Positions 29,158-38,622 of a stretch of DNA of 64,000 bases are shown piece after piece. The stretch covers positions 1 to 64,000 of the forward strand of contig NZ_RWIN01000088.1 in the NCBI RefSeq assembly GCF_009761815.1. The letters are read 5' to 3'. A program made the position numbers and the translations under genes. The DNA is from Pseudomonas sp. PB120. Its GTDB lineage: Bacteria > Pseudomonadota > Gammaproteobacteria > Pseudomonadales > Pseudomonadaceae. Under the pieces are notes generated by a model that did not search any database, was not told where the DNA came from, and saw only the letters and a list, made by a program, of their open reading frames with translations. How positions within the stretch are numbered: the stretch's first letter is position 1; every line of letters begins with the position of its first letter.

Positions 29158-31511
29158 TGGCACACCAGCGGCCCGATCAACGGGATCTGCTCCTGTTTGA
29201 TGTCGACGGCGAAGTGCACCTGGCAACTTTTCCCGCCCGCCAGCGTCACCCGCAAACTGTTTTGCGCCTGCAGGTTTTCCAGGTACACCAGGCCGTCCCA
29301 ACCGACCACGGTTTGCGTGCCGCTTTGCTCATGCAAAACCGCACTGCCCAAGGCCAGATCCTGCTGCTGCGCGTCCACCAGCACGATGCTCGCGGCAACC
29401 ACCCGGCTCAACGGGAATTCCAGCAGGTAGCCGCTGCCACGACGCACCGCGATGCGTTGCTCGACGTTCGGGCTGCGCACGTTGGCCGGCAGGTTAAGGG
29501 GGTCGATTTCATATTTGCCCCGGTAATAGGCGCTGCTCCACGGCACCAGCAAATGGCCATTGCGGTCGGTCCGGCCGACCTGCTGGTTTTCGTAGCGCAC
29601 CGGAACATCGGCATAACCCTCGGTGCTGACCACCACAAACGCATCGTCGATGCGGTTGGCCGCGAACACCTGACGGTCCATCCAGACCAGCGAACCACTG
29701 GCATCAGCCCAGCGGGTCTGGGCATCACTGCTGCCGTACACCCCGGCCTGCAACTGCACCGACTGCAGGCGCCAGGTCAGATCGGCCTGACGATAATCAG
29801 GTCCGTCGCCATGGGCATAACCGAGATTAAAACCGACCCCGCCCTCGGTCGGCACCGAGCGGCTGTAGTTGACGCGCTGTTGGGTTTGTCCGGTCTTGCT
29901 GCGTTCGCTGCTGAGGGCGAGGCTGCCCTGCATGTCGAACGGGATCACCAGCTGCGCCTGCACTGCCCAATTGCTGTCGCCGATCTCACGGTTGGCCGAC
30001 AAATAGAAACTGGTGTTGCGCCACAACGGTTTACTCCAGGTCAGGTTAAGCAATCGGGTGCGCGAATCATCGGCCGCGCGCACGTCGAAGTAACCGGCAC
30101 CGAGGCTGCCCCAGGTGTCGAGGTTGACACTCAGGGTCGCCTGTTCGCTGCGTTGGCTGAGGGTTGTGTAAGGGCTGTCGACCACGGTCAGGTCGGCGTA
30201 TTGCTCGCGGCGTTGCAGGCGCTGGTAGGAAAAACTGTAGCGCTGGCTGCTGTATTGATAGCCCAGGCTCAGCTGCTGACCGCTTTCGCCGTCGAGCCGG
30301 CTTTGGCTGAGCGCCGTGTTCAGCACGCCGAAATTGCCCAGCCGCAGGTTGCCGCCCAGGCCGCCGAGGGTCAGTGAATCCGATGCTTCAGCGTGGCTTT
30401 CCAGCGTCAGGTCGTCGCTCAGGCCGTAACGCACACTGCCGGAAGTGACCCCGGGGCCATAGCCGAAATCGCGAATGCCGTAGTCCCGGCGCAATGTCCC
30501 GGCGGCCACGGAAAAATCACTCAGGCCTTTTTGCAGCAAACTGCTGGTGACGTAGAACGGCACCGTGGTCGAGACTTGCCGACCCAACGCATCGGTGGTG
30601 ACCACCACCGCTTCGCCCGCGCCATTGATAAACGGAATATTGGTCAGGGTGTAAGGGCCGGGTTGCAGCTCGGCGCTGCTGGATTTGTAGCCGTTGATGA
30701 ACAGATCCACCGACGACGGTACCGCCGCTTCACCCGCGAACTGCGGCAAGGGGTACGTCACCAGATCCGGACGCACGGCGAAATCCCGGGACAGCTGCAC
30801 CCCGCCGAGGCGCACCGAACTGCTCCAGGGCAAGGCACCGCTGACCAGGTCGCCAGCCTCATAAGTCAGCAGCCGCTCGTCATCGGAATAACGCCAGGTG
30901 GTGTCGTAGCGCAGATAACCGTTGTTCAGCGTGCTCGCGGCGTCCCCTGACAGGGTGCGTCGATACTGGCCGGTGTTGGACAGCGTGCCCCAGCCATCGA
31001 ACAACCGCACTTCGTTCCACGCCGCGAGGTAGGTGCCGCCGTCATCGGTGTCGTTCAGGTACAGATCGTAATTGAGCAAGGCACCGAAACTGCTCAGGGC
31101 TGGGGTGCGAGGGTACACCTGGCGACTGCCGATGAATTGCTCGGGCAGCCAGTCCGGTGGTACGTCGAGCAACAGGCGCTGCCCCCCACTGTCGTACTCG
31201 CTGTGCAGGCCCTTCAGGCTGTCGAGGTCAACATCGGCGCTGATGTTTTCGGGCAGTTTCATGCCGGTCTCGCGCAAGGCGCTGGCCGGCAGGAAGAATC
31301 GCCCACCGCGCTGTTCCACGGCCACGACACGTCCGGTATTCATTTGATTGACCACCAATTCCAGAAACAACTGCGCATCGGCCACGGCCTCCATGCCGCT
31401 GGGTGGAGGCGGCAGCTCGCCGGCCTCGATTTGAAGAGCGAACGCCAGGCTGCACGCACAACTCAAAGCCCACAAAGGACGCTGGAAACTGCGAGCCGAC
31501 CCCTGGCTCAT
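29154..31511 (-). CDS. Outer-membrane usher (CsuD/CupE5-like)
   Basis: A 785-residue PapC-type fimbrial usher: signal peptide (about 1-30), N-terminal chaperone-binding domain, 24-strand beta-barrel with internal plug (around LYNINGYKSS-like segment VDLFINGYKSSSAELQPGPY), and C-terminal domains. It exports and orders the pilus subunits. The start is uncertain. The ATG at 31511 lacks a close ribosome site, while an AGGAGG at about 31540 precedes non-ATG codons (for example ATT near 31529 or GTG at 31556). It is coupled to the tip gene downstream. Confidence 0.92.
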   Translation of the reverse strand: MSQGSARSFQRPLWALSCACSLAFALQIEAGELPPPPSGMEAVADAQLFLELVVNQMNTGRVVAVEQRGGRFFLPASALRETGMKLPENISADVDLDSLKGLHSEYDSGGQRLLLDVPPDWLPEQFIGSRQVYPRTPALSSFGALLNYDLYLNDTDDGGTYLAAWNEVRLFDGWGTLSNTGQYRRTLSGDAASTLNNGYLRYDTTWRYSDDERLLTYEAGDLVSGALPWSSSVRLGGVQLSRDFAVRPDLVTYPLPQFAGEAAVPSSVDLFINGYKSSSAELQPGPYTLTNIPFINGAGEAVVVTTDALGRQVSTTVPFYVTSSLLQKGLSDFSVAAGTLRRDYGIRDFGYGPGVTSGSVRYGLSDDLTLESHAEASDSLTLGGLGGNLRLGNFGVLNTALSQSRLDGESGQQLSLGYQYSSQRYSFSYQRLQRREQYADLTVVDSPYTTLSQRSEQATLSVNLDTWGSLGAGYFDVRAADDSRTRLLNLTWSKPLWRNTSFYLSANREIGDSNWAVQAQLVIPFDMQGSLALSSERSKTGQTQQRVNYSRSVPTEGGVGFNLGYAHGDGPDYRQADLTWRLQSVQLQAGVYGSSDAQTRWADASGSLVWMDRQVFAANRIDDAFVVVSTEGYADVPVRYENQQVGRTDRNGHLLVPWSSAYYRGKYEIDPLNLPANVRSPNVEQRIAVRRGSGYLLEFPLSRVVAASIVLVDAQQQDLALGSAVLHEQSGTQTVVGWDGLVYLENLQAQNSLRVTLAGGKSCQVHFAVDIKQEQIPLIGPLVCQ

Positions 31512-31624
31512 TACCGTTTTTTGTCCGTCAATGGACAGAGTCCTCCTGTGTCCCACGTTCGGGCGGCTTGACCGGTGGCGAGGGATTCAGGCCCTCGCCA
31601 CAAACAACCCAAGCGCCCTCGCAC

Positions 31625-32398
31625 TCAACGTGTTGGCGTGATGCTCTGGACCTGTGGCGCGCCGTTCACCCGCACCTGCAACGCCGGGTCGCCGGCCATC
31701 GGGCCCGGTGCCGGCCAGCGCATGATCGCGCCCGGCAGCACATAACCCAGCAGGCCCTCCACCAACGGCTGGGTCTGGCCGCCCTGTTTGAGCGCCACGT
31801 CGGTCAGACGCGCATGCACCGCTCCTTGGTTGCGCACTTCCAGATAAGAACGGCCATCGACCGCCACCGTGCGCCAGCTCAATTGCGGCAAGCCCACCCC
31901 CTTGGGGTCACGCGGGCGAGTGGTGTCTTCCTTGCTCCACAGACCCGCGCCGTAGGCAAACAGCGGCACCGAGTAACGCATCTGGAAACGGATCGCCGCC
32001 GCCGTCTTGCCCTCTTCTGCGGCGGGCGTTTTCGCCGAGGGGATTTCGTCGATGATGATGCGGTAGGCCAATTCCTGCCCGGGTGGAATCTCTTTGGTCC
32101 GCGTCAGGCGCACCAGCTGTTTCTGACCCGGTTCGATCTTCGCCACCGGCGGGCTGCCGATCACGTCGCGCTGGTTCTGGTACTGATCGTTGAAGCCACT
32201 CTGGCTCCAGGCAAACACGCGGATCTGCAGATTGGCGGTCTCGCTGCCGCGGTTTTCCAGCCACAAGGCGCTGGCCTGCTGATCGGCCTCGAGCACCGGA
32301 TCAATCGGCCAGATCAGCACCGAACTGGCGGCCTGCACCTTCACCACCCCGAACAACGCCATTGCCAACACCGAACAACGCAAACCCGGTGACCGCAT
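31625..32398 (-). CDS. Periplasmic pilus chaperone (CsuC/CupE4-like)
   Basis: A 257-residue PapD-like chaperone with a signal peptide ending near AQA (residue 23). Two immunoglobulin-like domains follow, and the first carries VLIWPIDPVLEADQQASALWLENRG. The family motif around IEPGQKQLVRLTR is present. It folds and delivers SCPU-domain pilins by donor strand complementation. It lies between the pilin genes and the usher, as in csu/cupE operons. Confidence 0.93.
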   Translation of the reverse strand: MRSPGLRCSVLAMALFGVVKVQAASSVLIWPIDPVLEADQQASALWLENRGSETANLQIRVFAWSQSGFNDQYQNQRDVIGSPPVAKIEPGQKQLVRLTRTKEIPPGQELAYRIIIDEIPSAKTPAAEEGKTAAAIRFQMRYSVPLFAYGAGLWSKEDTTRPRDPKGVGLPQLSWRTVAVDGRSYLEVRNQGAVHARLTDVALKQGGQTQPLVEGLLGYVLPGAIMRWPAPGPMAGDPALQVRVNGAPQVQSITPTR

Positions 32399-32426
32399 GT
32401 TCCTGCTCCTTATTCAAAACGCCGCG

Positions 32427-32927
32427 TTACCACGACAGCTGCACTTGCAGCACATCGCTGTACGTCCCCCCAGGCTGATTGCCCGGCAGTAGCACCTGTC
32501 CGTAAATCGGCAGGCTGATGTTATTGGCATCGGTGTAAGCCACCGCCACGCTCTGGCCGATCCCCAGGCTCTGGCTGAACGCCGCATCGCGAAACAGCTG
32601 GTAGGCCACCCGGTTACTGCCGGTGGTGAGCTGCAAGTGCCGACCGTTGCTGTTGTATTGGCCGCCATCGACGGTCATGTTCAGGGTCATGCCGGGGGTG
32701 CATTGCAACTGCACGCCACCCGTCAGGGCCACCTGTACGGGGCCGGTGGACAAGGCCGAGCGGCTGCCAAAGTTCAGGTTGCCGTAATTCGACACGCCGC
32801 CCATTACCAGGCAACCTGCGGTCACCGTGGCGCTGACCTGGAAGCTCTGGCTGGTCACCGCCGCAAGTGGCAATGGCACGCAGCACGCGCACAGCAGCAA
32901 CCCGGCCATGCAGCCATGGCGGTTCAT
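32427..32927 (-). CDS. Spore-coat-U-domain pilus subunit (fourth pilin)
   Basis: A 166-residue secreted pilin with a signal peptide (about 1-23), two cysteines (TAGCLVMG, LQCTPG) typical of SCPU subunits, and a C-terminal YSDVLQVQLSW donor/groove strand. Four bases separate its start from the stop of the preceding pilin gene. It is probably a minor or adaptor subunit (CsuB-like position). Confidence 0.9.
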   Translation of the reverse strand: MNRHGCMAGLLLCACCVPLPLAAVTSQSFQVSATVTAGCLVMGGVSNYGNLNFGSRSALSTGPVQVALTGGVQLQCTPGMTLNMTVDGGQYNSNGRHLQLTTGSNRVAYQLFRDAAFSQSLGIGQSVAVAYTDANNISLPIYGQVLLPGNQPGGTYSDVLQVQLSW

Positions 32928-32931
32928 GGCG

Positions 32932-33468
32932 CTAGAACGTCAGCTCGACAGCGACGGTGTCGGTGTAGGTGCCGGCCGGCAGCCCCGCCTTGCCCACGGC
33001 CTTGCCGTAAAGGTTCACCGTTTGCGCAACGCCCGTACTGGCAGCGAGATTGATCACCCCGTCGATAGCCAACAGGGTGGAGTGACCGGCGTCGGTGTAA
33101 AAGTCATACGGCACGAAGCTGCCACTTCCATTCGCCAGGGCACGACTACCTCCCGGCGACTGTCCGTCATGGCTCCCGGCCCGAACTTTCACCACCGGTG
33201 TAGTGCCGCTGGAGCAAAGGATCGACAAAGCGCCGCCACCGCCGCCAAGCACCTGGGCATTGGCCGAGGTGAACAGGCTGTTGTCGCTGCCAAAGTCCAG
33301 GGCACCGAAGTTCAGGCCGGTGGAACCGCTGGCGCCGTTCACCTGGCAGCTGTTGGTCAGCGTCAGGGTCGCGCTGATCTGACCGGTGACCGTGGTGGCT
33401 GCCGTGGCGCTGGCGGCAATCGTCAAACCGAGCAATGACAATCCAATCCTTGTGATGAGCCTGTGCAT
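32932..33468 (-). CDS. Spore-coat-U-domain pilus subunit (third pilin)
   Basis: A 178-residue secreted pilin: signal peptide ending near ASATA (residue 23), then SCPU domain with NSCQVNG and SILCSSG cysteines and terminal GTYTDTVAVELTF. It is glycine-rich in the middle (VLGGGGGA). Part of the seven-gene pilus operon. Confidence 0.9.
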   Translation of the reverse strand: MHRLITRIGLSLLGLTIAASATAATTVTGQISATLTLTNSCQVNGASGSTGLNFGALDFGSDNSLFTSANAQVLGGGGGALSILCSSGTTPVVKVRAGSHDGQSPGGSRALANGSGSFVPYDFYTDAGHSTLLAIDGVINLAASTGVAQTVNLYGKAVGKAGLPAGTYTDTVAVELTF

Positions 33469-33488
33469 GGTGTCCGTCCTCTACGGGG

Positions 33489-34022
33489 TTACCAATCGAG
33501 CGTCACCGTCAGGGTGTCGGTATAGACACCGGCCGGTACCGCGCGTGAATTCGCCACCACCGAGCCAAATACCGGAATGGGTACCTTGGCCGCGCTGGTG
33601 ACAGCGAAATTATGTTGTCGGCCGATGCTGTAGCTCTGGTTGCCAGAGGCATCGAGGAACAATTGATAAGGGAGCGTCTGACGGCCATTGCTCAGGCGCC
33701 GGGTCGTGCCGTCGCCATGGGCGCCGCCGTCGATGGAGACGGTGAACCCGGTGACCGAGGGGTTGCAGGCAACGTTCAACTGGCCTGCGCCGTCATCGCT
33801 CAGGCGTGCCTTGATGGGGGTGGCCCAAGTCGGGCCTTGCTGGCCGAAATCGAGCGTGCCGAAATCACTGACCGGGCTCCCGGGGCGGGTGCCATTGGTC
33901 ACTTCACAGCCGGCAACGAGGATCAACCGAGCATTGATCTGCCCGCTGACCGCCGCGTGTGCCTCGTCAGTCAACAGGAACAATGTGCCTGCAACGACGA
34001 CGATCCAGTGCTTGTCCGTCAT
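33489..34022 (-). CDS. Probable major pilin (CsuA/B-like)
   Basis: A 177-residue secreted pilin. Its mature start AVSGQINARL, FGTLDFG, FTVSIDGGAHGDG and final GVYTDTLTVTLDW track CsuA/B of Acinetobacter more closely than the other three subunits, so it may be the major rod subunit. Cysteines are in VAGCEV and VACNPS. A signal peptide is present (about 1-23). Confidence 0.88.
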   Translation of the reverse strand: MTDKHWIVVVAGTLFLLTDEAHAAVSGQINARLILVAGCEVTNGTRPGSPVSDFGTLDFGQQGPTWATPIKARLSDDGAGQLNVACNPSVTGFTVSIDGGAHGDGTTRRLSNGRQTLPYQLFLDASGNQSYSIGRQHNFAVTSAAKVPIPVFGSVVANSRAVPAGVYTDTLTVTLDW

Positions 34023-34126
34023 AACCCGATCCTAATTCCTTCAGGATTTCGAAACCTAGGCGCTCAACGAAGAACGTCCCCTTCCCTGCTGCCCCCGAAT
34101 CCATCGCAGGCCTGACCGGTTTGCAG

Positions 34127-34654
34127 CTACCAGGTGACCGTTACTTTCACCAGGTCTGAATAGCGGCTGACACGCGGAATCTCCGCCAACCGTTCGATAC
34201 GTGCATACAGCGGCAACTCGACCGAACCCGAATCCGGCACGCGGCCGCTCATCGGGACATTTACCGCCAGCGGAATCAACCGCGCGGGGTCCTGATAGAG
34301 CCGATAAGGGATTGGTTTGCTGTCGGCGGAACCCGCCATGTAACGCACGTCGCCAACGCCGCCGTGCTGGCCGCCGTCGACGCGTAGCTGATAGGGCGTA
34401 TCGGGATTGCATTCGAGTCTTGGCAAACGCTCGCTCATGAGCGCCGCCCCCAACGGGCCGGACCGGTCATCCAGCCGCGCGGCACTGCCGAAGTCCAGCA
34501 CGCCCAGTTGCTCGATGCCCGCGCTGCGCGGTTGACCGACCAACTGACAACCACGCTGCACGTCAACCCGCACCTGCACCTGAAGCTCCGCGGCCAACGT
34601 TTTCACACTGAGCATGCTCAGGATTGCCCACACCCAACATCCATTTACCTTCAC
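34127..34654 (-). CDS. Spore-coat-U-domain pilus subunit (first gene of pilus operon)
   Basis: A 175-residue secreted SCPU pilin with a signal peptide (about 1-21, ending TLAA), cysteines in QRGCQLVG and LECNPD, and terminal SRYSDLVKVTVTW. It is the first gene of the seven-gene operon and is separated from the next pilin by about 104 bases. The promoter should lie in 34655-34930, but no convincing -35/-10 pair was identified on the minus strand. Confidence 0.88.
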   Translation of the reverse strand: MKVNGCWVWAILSMLSVKTLAAELQVQVRVDVQRGCQLVGQPRSAGIEQLGVLDFGSAARLDDRSGPLGAALMSERLPRLECNPDTPYQLRVDGGQHGGVGDVRYMAGSADSKPIPYRLYQDPARLIPLAVNVPMSGRVPDSGSVELPLYARIERLAEIPRVSRYSDLVKVTVTW

Positions 34655-34937
34655 GGCCCCATTCCCTTTCAGGGGTGACTTACGAACTTCAGGTTAGCAA
34701 CGGTTCCGGATTTCGCCAGTCACCTGCGCCGATTGGATCCATAAGCAAGAGGGCATTCCCTGTGTACCAAGGGATAAAACCTGAACAACGGCCTGCAAAA
34801 AACTGTACAAACACCAAATTCCTGTCACAGGAGTCTCTTAACCTGTCGACAAAACTGGAAGGGAAATTGCCCCTTTGGTTACACTATGCCGCCGCTGCTC
34901 GGGGGAGTCGGCATGACAATAACGGGGTAACTGCACA

Positions 34938-36065
34938 GTGGCCGCTCGACCGACCAACCGTTCGCGAAACACGCCCCGCTGGCCCATGCTCCGCCGTTTC
35001 TTCGGCAAAGCATCCGCCGGCAGCGACGGCGCCACGTCCGGTCGCCTCGTCCATGACTACTTTCGTCAAAAGGCCCATTCCCAGGGCTACACCCTCAGTC
35101 ATAGCCAACAGCGCGTTATCGACTGCATGGCCTTGCATGCCACGGCGCTCACGGGCAACTCGATAAAAACGTTGCCCGGCCTTTACCTGCATGGCGCCGT
35201 CGGTCGCGGCAAGAGCTGGCTGCTCGACGGTTTTTTCCAGGCCATCCCGCTCGCCGAGAAACAGCGTCTGCACTTTCATGAGTTTTTCGCCCGACTGCAC
35301 CAAGGCATGTTCAATCATCGCGATCAACCGGAGGCGCTATCGACAACGCTAGACGAACTGCTGCGTGATTGCCGGGTACTGTGTTTCGATGAGTTTCACG
35401 TCCACGACATCGGCGATGCGATGCTCATCACGCGGCTGTTCAAGGCCTTGTTCCGCCGAGGGATTCTGCTGCTGGTCACGTCCAATTACCCACCCGAAGG
35501 CTTGCTGCCAAACCCGCTCTACCATGCGCGCTTCAAACCGGTGATCGACCTGATCAACGCACGCATGCAAGTGATGGAAGTCGGCGGTCCGCACGATTAC
35601 CGCAGCCAGGCCAGAACCCACGCCCAGCAGATGTTCACCCAGGGCCATTACGTCTGGCCGGCTACCGTGGCGCAGCGCCAGGCATTGAACCTGCCTGAAC
35701 CCGGGTCACCTGCGGTCGAGCTGGCCGTCGGCACGCGGCATCTTCAAGCCGGGCACTGCGACGGGCGGACCGTCGGTTTCACCTTCAGCCAGTTGTGCGA
35801 CCACCCGACGGCGGTGATGGACTACCTGGAACTGTGCCGGCGCTTCGATCACTGGATCATCTTTGAACTGCCGGATCTGGCCGAGTGTTCGATTGCCGCC
35901 CAGCAGCGGTTCATCAATTTGATCGACGTTTTGTATGATCAGGACAAGCATCTGATTGTGCTCGGGCAACGGTCGCTGCGCGAAAGCCTGGGCGGTGATG
36001 CCATTGATCTGGCGCGTACACGTAGCCGGTTGGGGCAGTTGGTGGAAGTGCGGGATCTGGCCTGA
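34938..36065 (+). CDS. AFG1/ZapE-family ATPase (probable second paralogue)
   Basis: A 375-residue AAA-type ATPase. Walker A is GAVGRGKS (about residues 90-97) and Walker B is VLCFDEFHVHD (about 150-160). Its best-known relative is ZapE, which acts on the Z-ring and in membrane protein quality control; mitochondrial AFG1/LACE1 is another relative. The basic N-terminus and moderate divergence suggest a paralogue rather than the housekeeping ZapE. The start may be this GTG or the ATG at 34986; neither has a clear ribosome site. Confidence 0.85.
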   Translation: MAARPTNRSRNTPRWPMLRRFFGKASAGSDGATSGRLVHDYFRQKAHSQGYTLSHSQQRVIDCMALHATALTGNSIKTLPGLYLHGAVGRGKSWLLDGFFQAIPLAEKQRLHFHEFFARLHQGMFNHRDQPEALSTTLDELLRDCRVLCFDEFHVHDIGDAMLITRLFKALFRRGILLLVTSNYPPEGLLPNPLYHARFKPVIDLINARMQVMEVGGPHDYRSQARTHAQQMFTQGHYVWPATVAQRQALNLPEPGSPAVELAVGTRHLQAGHCDGRTVGFTFSQLCDHPTAVMDYLELCRRFDHWIIFELPDLAECSIAAQQRFINLIDVLYDQDKHLIVLGQRSLRESLGGDAIDLARTRSRLGQLVEVRDLA

Positions 36066-36095
36066 TAGCCAGTTTTGCGGTGCTCCCGCTGGCCT

Positions 36096-36171
36096 CATCG
36101 CGAGCAAGCTCGCTCCTACATGGGTTTTGTGAACGCCATAGATCCTGTGGGAGCGAGCCTGCTCGCGATGG
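36096..36171. repeat. REP doublet, outward-facing
   Basis: CATCGCGAGCAAGCTCGCTC followed by the complementary-orientation GTGGGAGCGAGCCTGCTCGC, with about 25 bases between, between the ATPase and LRR-kinase genes. Confidence 0.88.
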
Positions 36172-36260
36172 CGGCATGACAGGCGATACATTTTTCCCGC
36201 TATCATGTCGCCCATTTAAAGGCCTCCGCGCCCTCTTTCCGATCAAACACGGACCTGCCC

Positions 36261-37577
36261 ATGGATACCCTCGCACAACTGCGCGCCGGCACGCTGGCGG
36301 GCATCACCCGCCTGGACCTCGTTTGCGGACTGACGGAATTCCCCCGGGAAATCTTCGACCTGGCGGACTCGCTGGAAGTGCTCAACCTCAGCGGCAATGC
36401 CTTGAGCAGCCTGCCGGATGACTTGCACCGGCTGACCCGCCTGCGCGTGCTGTTCTGCTCGGACAACCTGTTCACCGAGCTACCCGCGAGCCTCGGTCAA
36501 TGCGCCGCACTGACGATGATCGGCTTCAAGGCCAACCGCATCGAAAACGTCCCGGCCACTGCCCTGCCTCCGTTGTTGCGCTGGCTGATCCTCACCGATA
36601 ACTGCATCCGTGAGCTGCCGACCGAGCTGGGCCATCGCCCGCATCTGCAAAAACTCATGCTCGCCGGCAACCGCTTGCAGCGTTTGCCTGAAAGCCTGGT
36701 TCATTGCCATCGACTCGAACTGATCCGCATCGCCGCCAACCAGTTGACCGAGCTGCCCGAGTGGCTGCTGTCCCTGCCGAGCCTGACCTGGCTGGCCTAC
36801 GCCGGCAACCCTCTGGAAACCGAAGCCGATGGCGCCGCCCTCGAAGCGACGGCCACCATTCCCTGGTCCGCGCTACGCCTGGAACAGCCGCTGGGCGAAG
36901 GCGCCTCGGGGGTCATCTATCGGGCGGCATGGGAGCGGCCGGCACAACCGGCCATGCAGGTCGCGGTCAAACTCTACAAAGGCGAAATGACCAGCGATGG
37001 CTCGCCATTACACGAAATGAACGCCTGCATCACGGCGGGCCTGCACCCGAATCTGATCCGGGTCGAGGGACGGATCGTCGAGCACCCCCAGGCCCAGGCG
37101 GGTCTGGTGATGCAACTGATCGACCCGAGTTACCGCAATCTTGCCGCACTCCCGAGCCTGGCGTCCTGCACCCGGGACGTCTACGCCGACGACACCCGGT
37201 TCAGCGCCGCCGTGGCCTTGCGTATCGCCCGTGGCATCGCGGCGGTGGCCGAGCATTTACACCGCCAGGGCATCACCCACGGCGACCTGTATGCCCACAA
37301 TATCCTGTGGGACGAACACGGCGATTGCCTGTTGGGGGACTTTGGCGCGGCGTCATTCCACGCGACGCAGGACAGCCTCGAAAGCCGTGCCTTGCAACGG
37401 ATTGAAGTGCGGGCGTTCGGCATTTTGCTGGGGGAATTGCTGGAGCGGATCGACTCGGGGTTGAGCGATGAAAGTCGGGCGCAGCTGGAGGCGTTGCAGC
37501 AGCGCTGCTGTCAGCCGGAGGTGCTGGCGCGGCCGGGGTTCAGCGAGATAGTGCAGGCATTAGCTGCATCCAACTGA
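36261..37577 (+). CDS. Leucine-rich-repeat protein kinase
   Basis: A 438-residue cytoplasmic fusion of about seven leucine-rich repeats (residues 15-185; pattern LxxLxLxxNxLxxLP) with a eukaryotic-like Ser/Thr kinase domain (about 205-435). Kinase motifs are complete: glycine loop GEGASGVI (212-219), ATP lysine K237 in VAVKLYK, catalytic HGD with D342, N347, and DFG at 360-362. HGD replaces the usual HRD, so it is a non-RD kinase. No membrane helix or signal peptide is visible. The substrate is unknown and no phosphatase gene is adjacent. Confidence 0.9.
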   Translation: MDTLAQLRAGTLAGITRLDLVCGLTEFPREIFDLADSLEVLNLSGNALSSLPDDLHRLTRLRVLFCSDNLFTELPASLGQCAALTMIGFKANRIENVPATALPPLLRWLILTDNCIRELPTELGHRPHLQKLMLAGNRLQRLPESLVHCHRLELIRIAANQLTELPEWLLSLPSLTWLAYAGNPLETEADGAALEATATIPWSALRLEQPLGEGASGVIYRAAWERPAQPAMQVAVKLYKGEMTSDGSPLHEMNACITAGLHPNLIRVEGRIVEHPQAQAGLVMQLIDPSYRNLAALPSLASCTRDVYADDTRFSAAVALRIARGIAAVAEHLHRQGITHGDLYAHNILWDEHGDCLLGDFGAASFHATQDSLESRALQRIEVRAFGILLGELLERIDSGLSDESRAQLEALQQRCCQPEVLARPGFSEIVQALAASN

Positions 37578-37599
37578 AGTATTGAAGGCACCCAAAACC

Positions 37600-37692
37600 T
37601 GTGGCGAGGGAGCTCGCTCCCGCTCGGTTGCGCAGCAGCCGTCGCGTTTGGGACGGCTGCGCCCTCCAGCGGGAGCAAGTTCCCTCGCCACA
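37600..37692. repeat. Inverted repeat of the TGTGGCGAGGGAGC family
   Basis: TGTGGCGAGGGAGCTCGCTCC at 37600-37620 and its imperfect complement ending at 37692 enclose a second small hairpin (CGCAGCAGCCGTC / GACGGCTGCG). It is a REP-like family distinct from the TGTAGGAGC type elsewhere in the window. Confidence 0.85.
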
Positions 37693-37715
37693 TTAGAATT
37701 TACAAACTGTTCAGA

Positions 37716-38423
37716 TTATCCGGCCAATCCAACAAACATATCCTGCACATCATCATGGTTATCGAGGCCTTCCAGGAACGCTTCGACTTCAGCCATCTGC
37801 TCGTCGCTCAACCCGCTGACCGGGTTTTTCGGCTGGTAGCCCAACTTCGCCGACAGCACCGTGAAACCTTGCTCAGGCAGGGCTTTCTGCACGGCATCCA
37901 GGTCCGCTGGCTCGGTCAGGAACAGGGTCGTGCCCTCTTCTTCGCCCGGCTCGAAATCCTGGGCGCCCGCTTCGATGGCGGCCATTTCCGGATCGGCGTC
38001 AGGGCTGTCCGGGGACGCCTCGATCATGCCGACGTGGTTGAAGTCCCACGCCACCGAACCGGAAGCGCCCAACTGGCCCTTGCGGAATGCCACGCGGATT
38101 TCCGCGACGGTGCGGTTGATGTTGTCGGTCACGCATTCAACGATCAAAGGCACCTGATGCGGTGCGAACCCTTCATACGTCACGCGATGGTATTGCACGG
38201 TTTCGCCGAGCTGGCCCGAACCTTTCTTGATCGCACGTTCCAGGGTTTCACGGGGCATCGAGGCTTTTTTAGCCTGTTCCACGACCAGACGCAGGTGTGC
38301 GTTGGTGGAGACATCGGCACCGTTGCGCGCGGCAATGGTGATTTCCTTCACCAGTTTGCCGAAGATCTTGCCCTTGGCGTTAGATGCCGCTTCTTTGTGT
38401 TTAACCTTCCACTGTGCGCCCAT
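37716..38423 (-). CDS. YebC/PmpR (TACO1) family protein
   Basis: A 235-residue protein opening [23 protein letters not shown], the typical YebC start, with the three-domain YebC fold. Family members have been described as DNA-binding regulators (PmpR) and more recently as ribosome-associated factors that relieve stalling. This looks like the YeeN-type variant ([10 protein letters not shown] rather than GHSKW), a second paralogue in many Pseudomonas. Confidence 0.9.
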   Translation of the reverse strand: MGAQWKVKHKEAASNAKGKIFGKLVKEITIAARNGADVSTNAHLRLVVEQAKKASMPRETLERAIKKGSGQLGETVQYHRVTYEGFAPHQVPLIVECVTDNINRTVAEIRVAFRKGQLGASGSVAWDFNHVGMIEASPDSPDADPEMAAIEAGAQDFEPGEEEGTTLFLTEPADLDAVQKALPEQGFTVLSAKLGYQPKNPVSGLSDEQMAEVEAFLEGLDNHDDVQDMFVGLAG

Positions 38424-38622
38424 TACTCACTCTCTTATCTGTGGCGCCGAGACATCTATTGGCCGACGCTTTGCGCAAGTTTATACGGCCTAAAGTTGGC
38501 AATCGACCAAAAATTCGAACGACGAATCGACTTCTTCACCAATGGTTGTAGGGCGATTCTGAAAAGTCGATTTGCGATATCCCTGAACAGCTGCGGTTTC
38601 GTACCCTCTGCTCCCGGATTCC

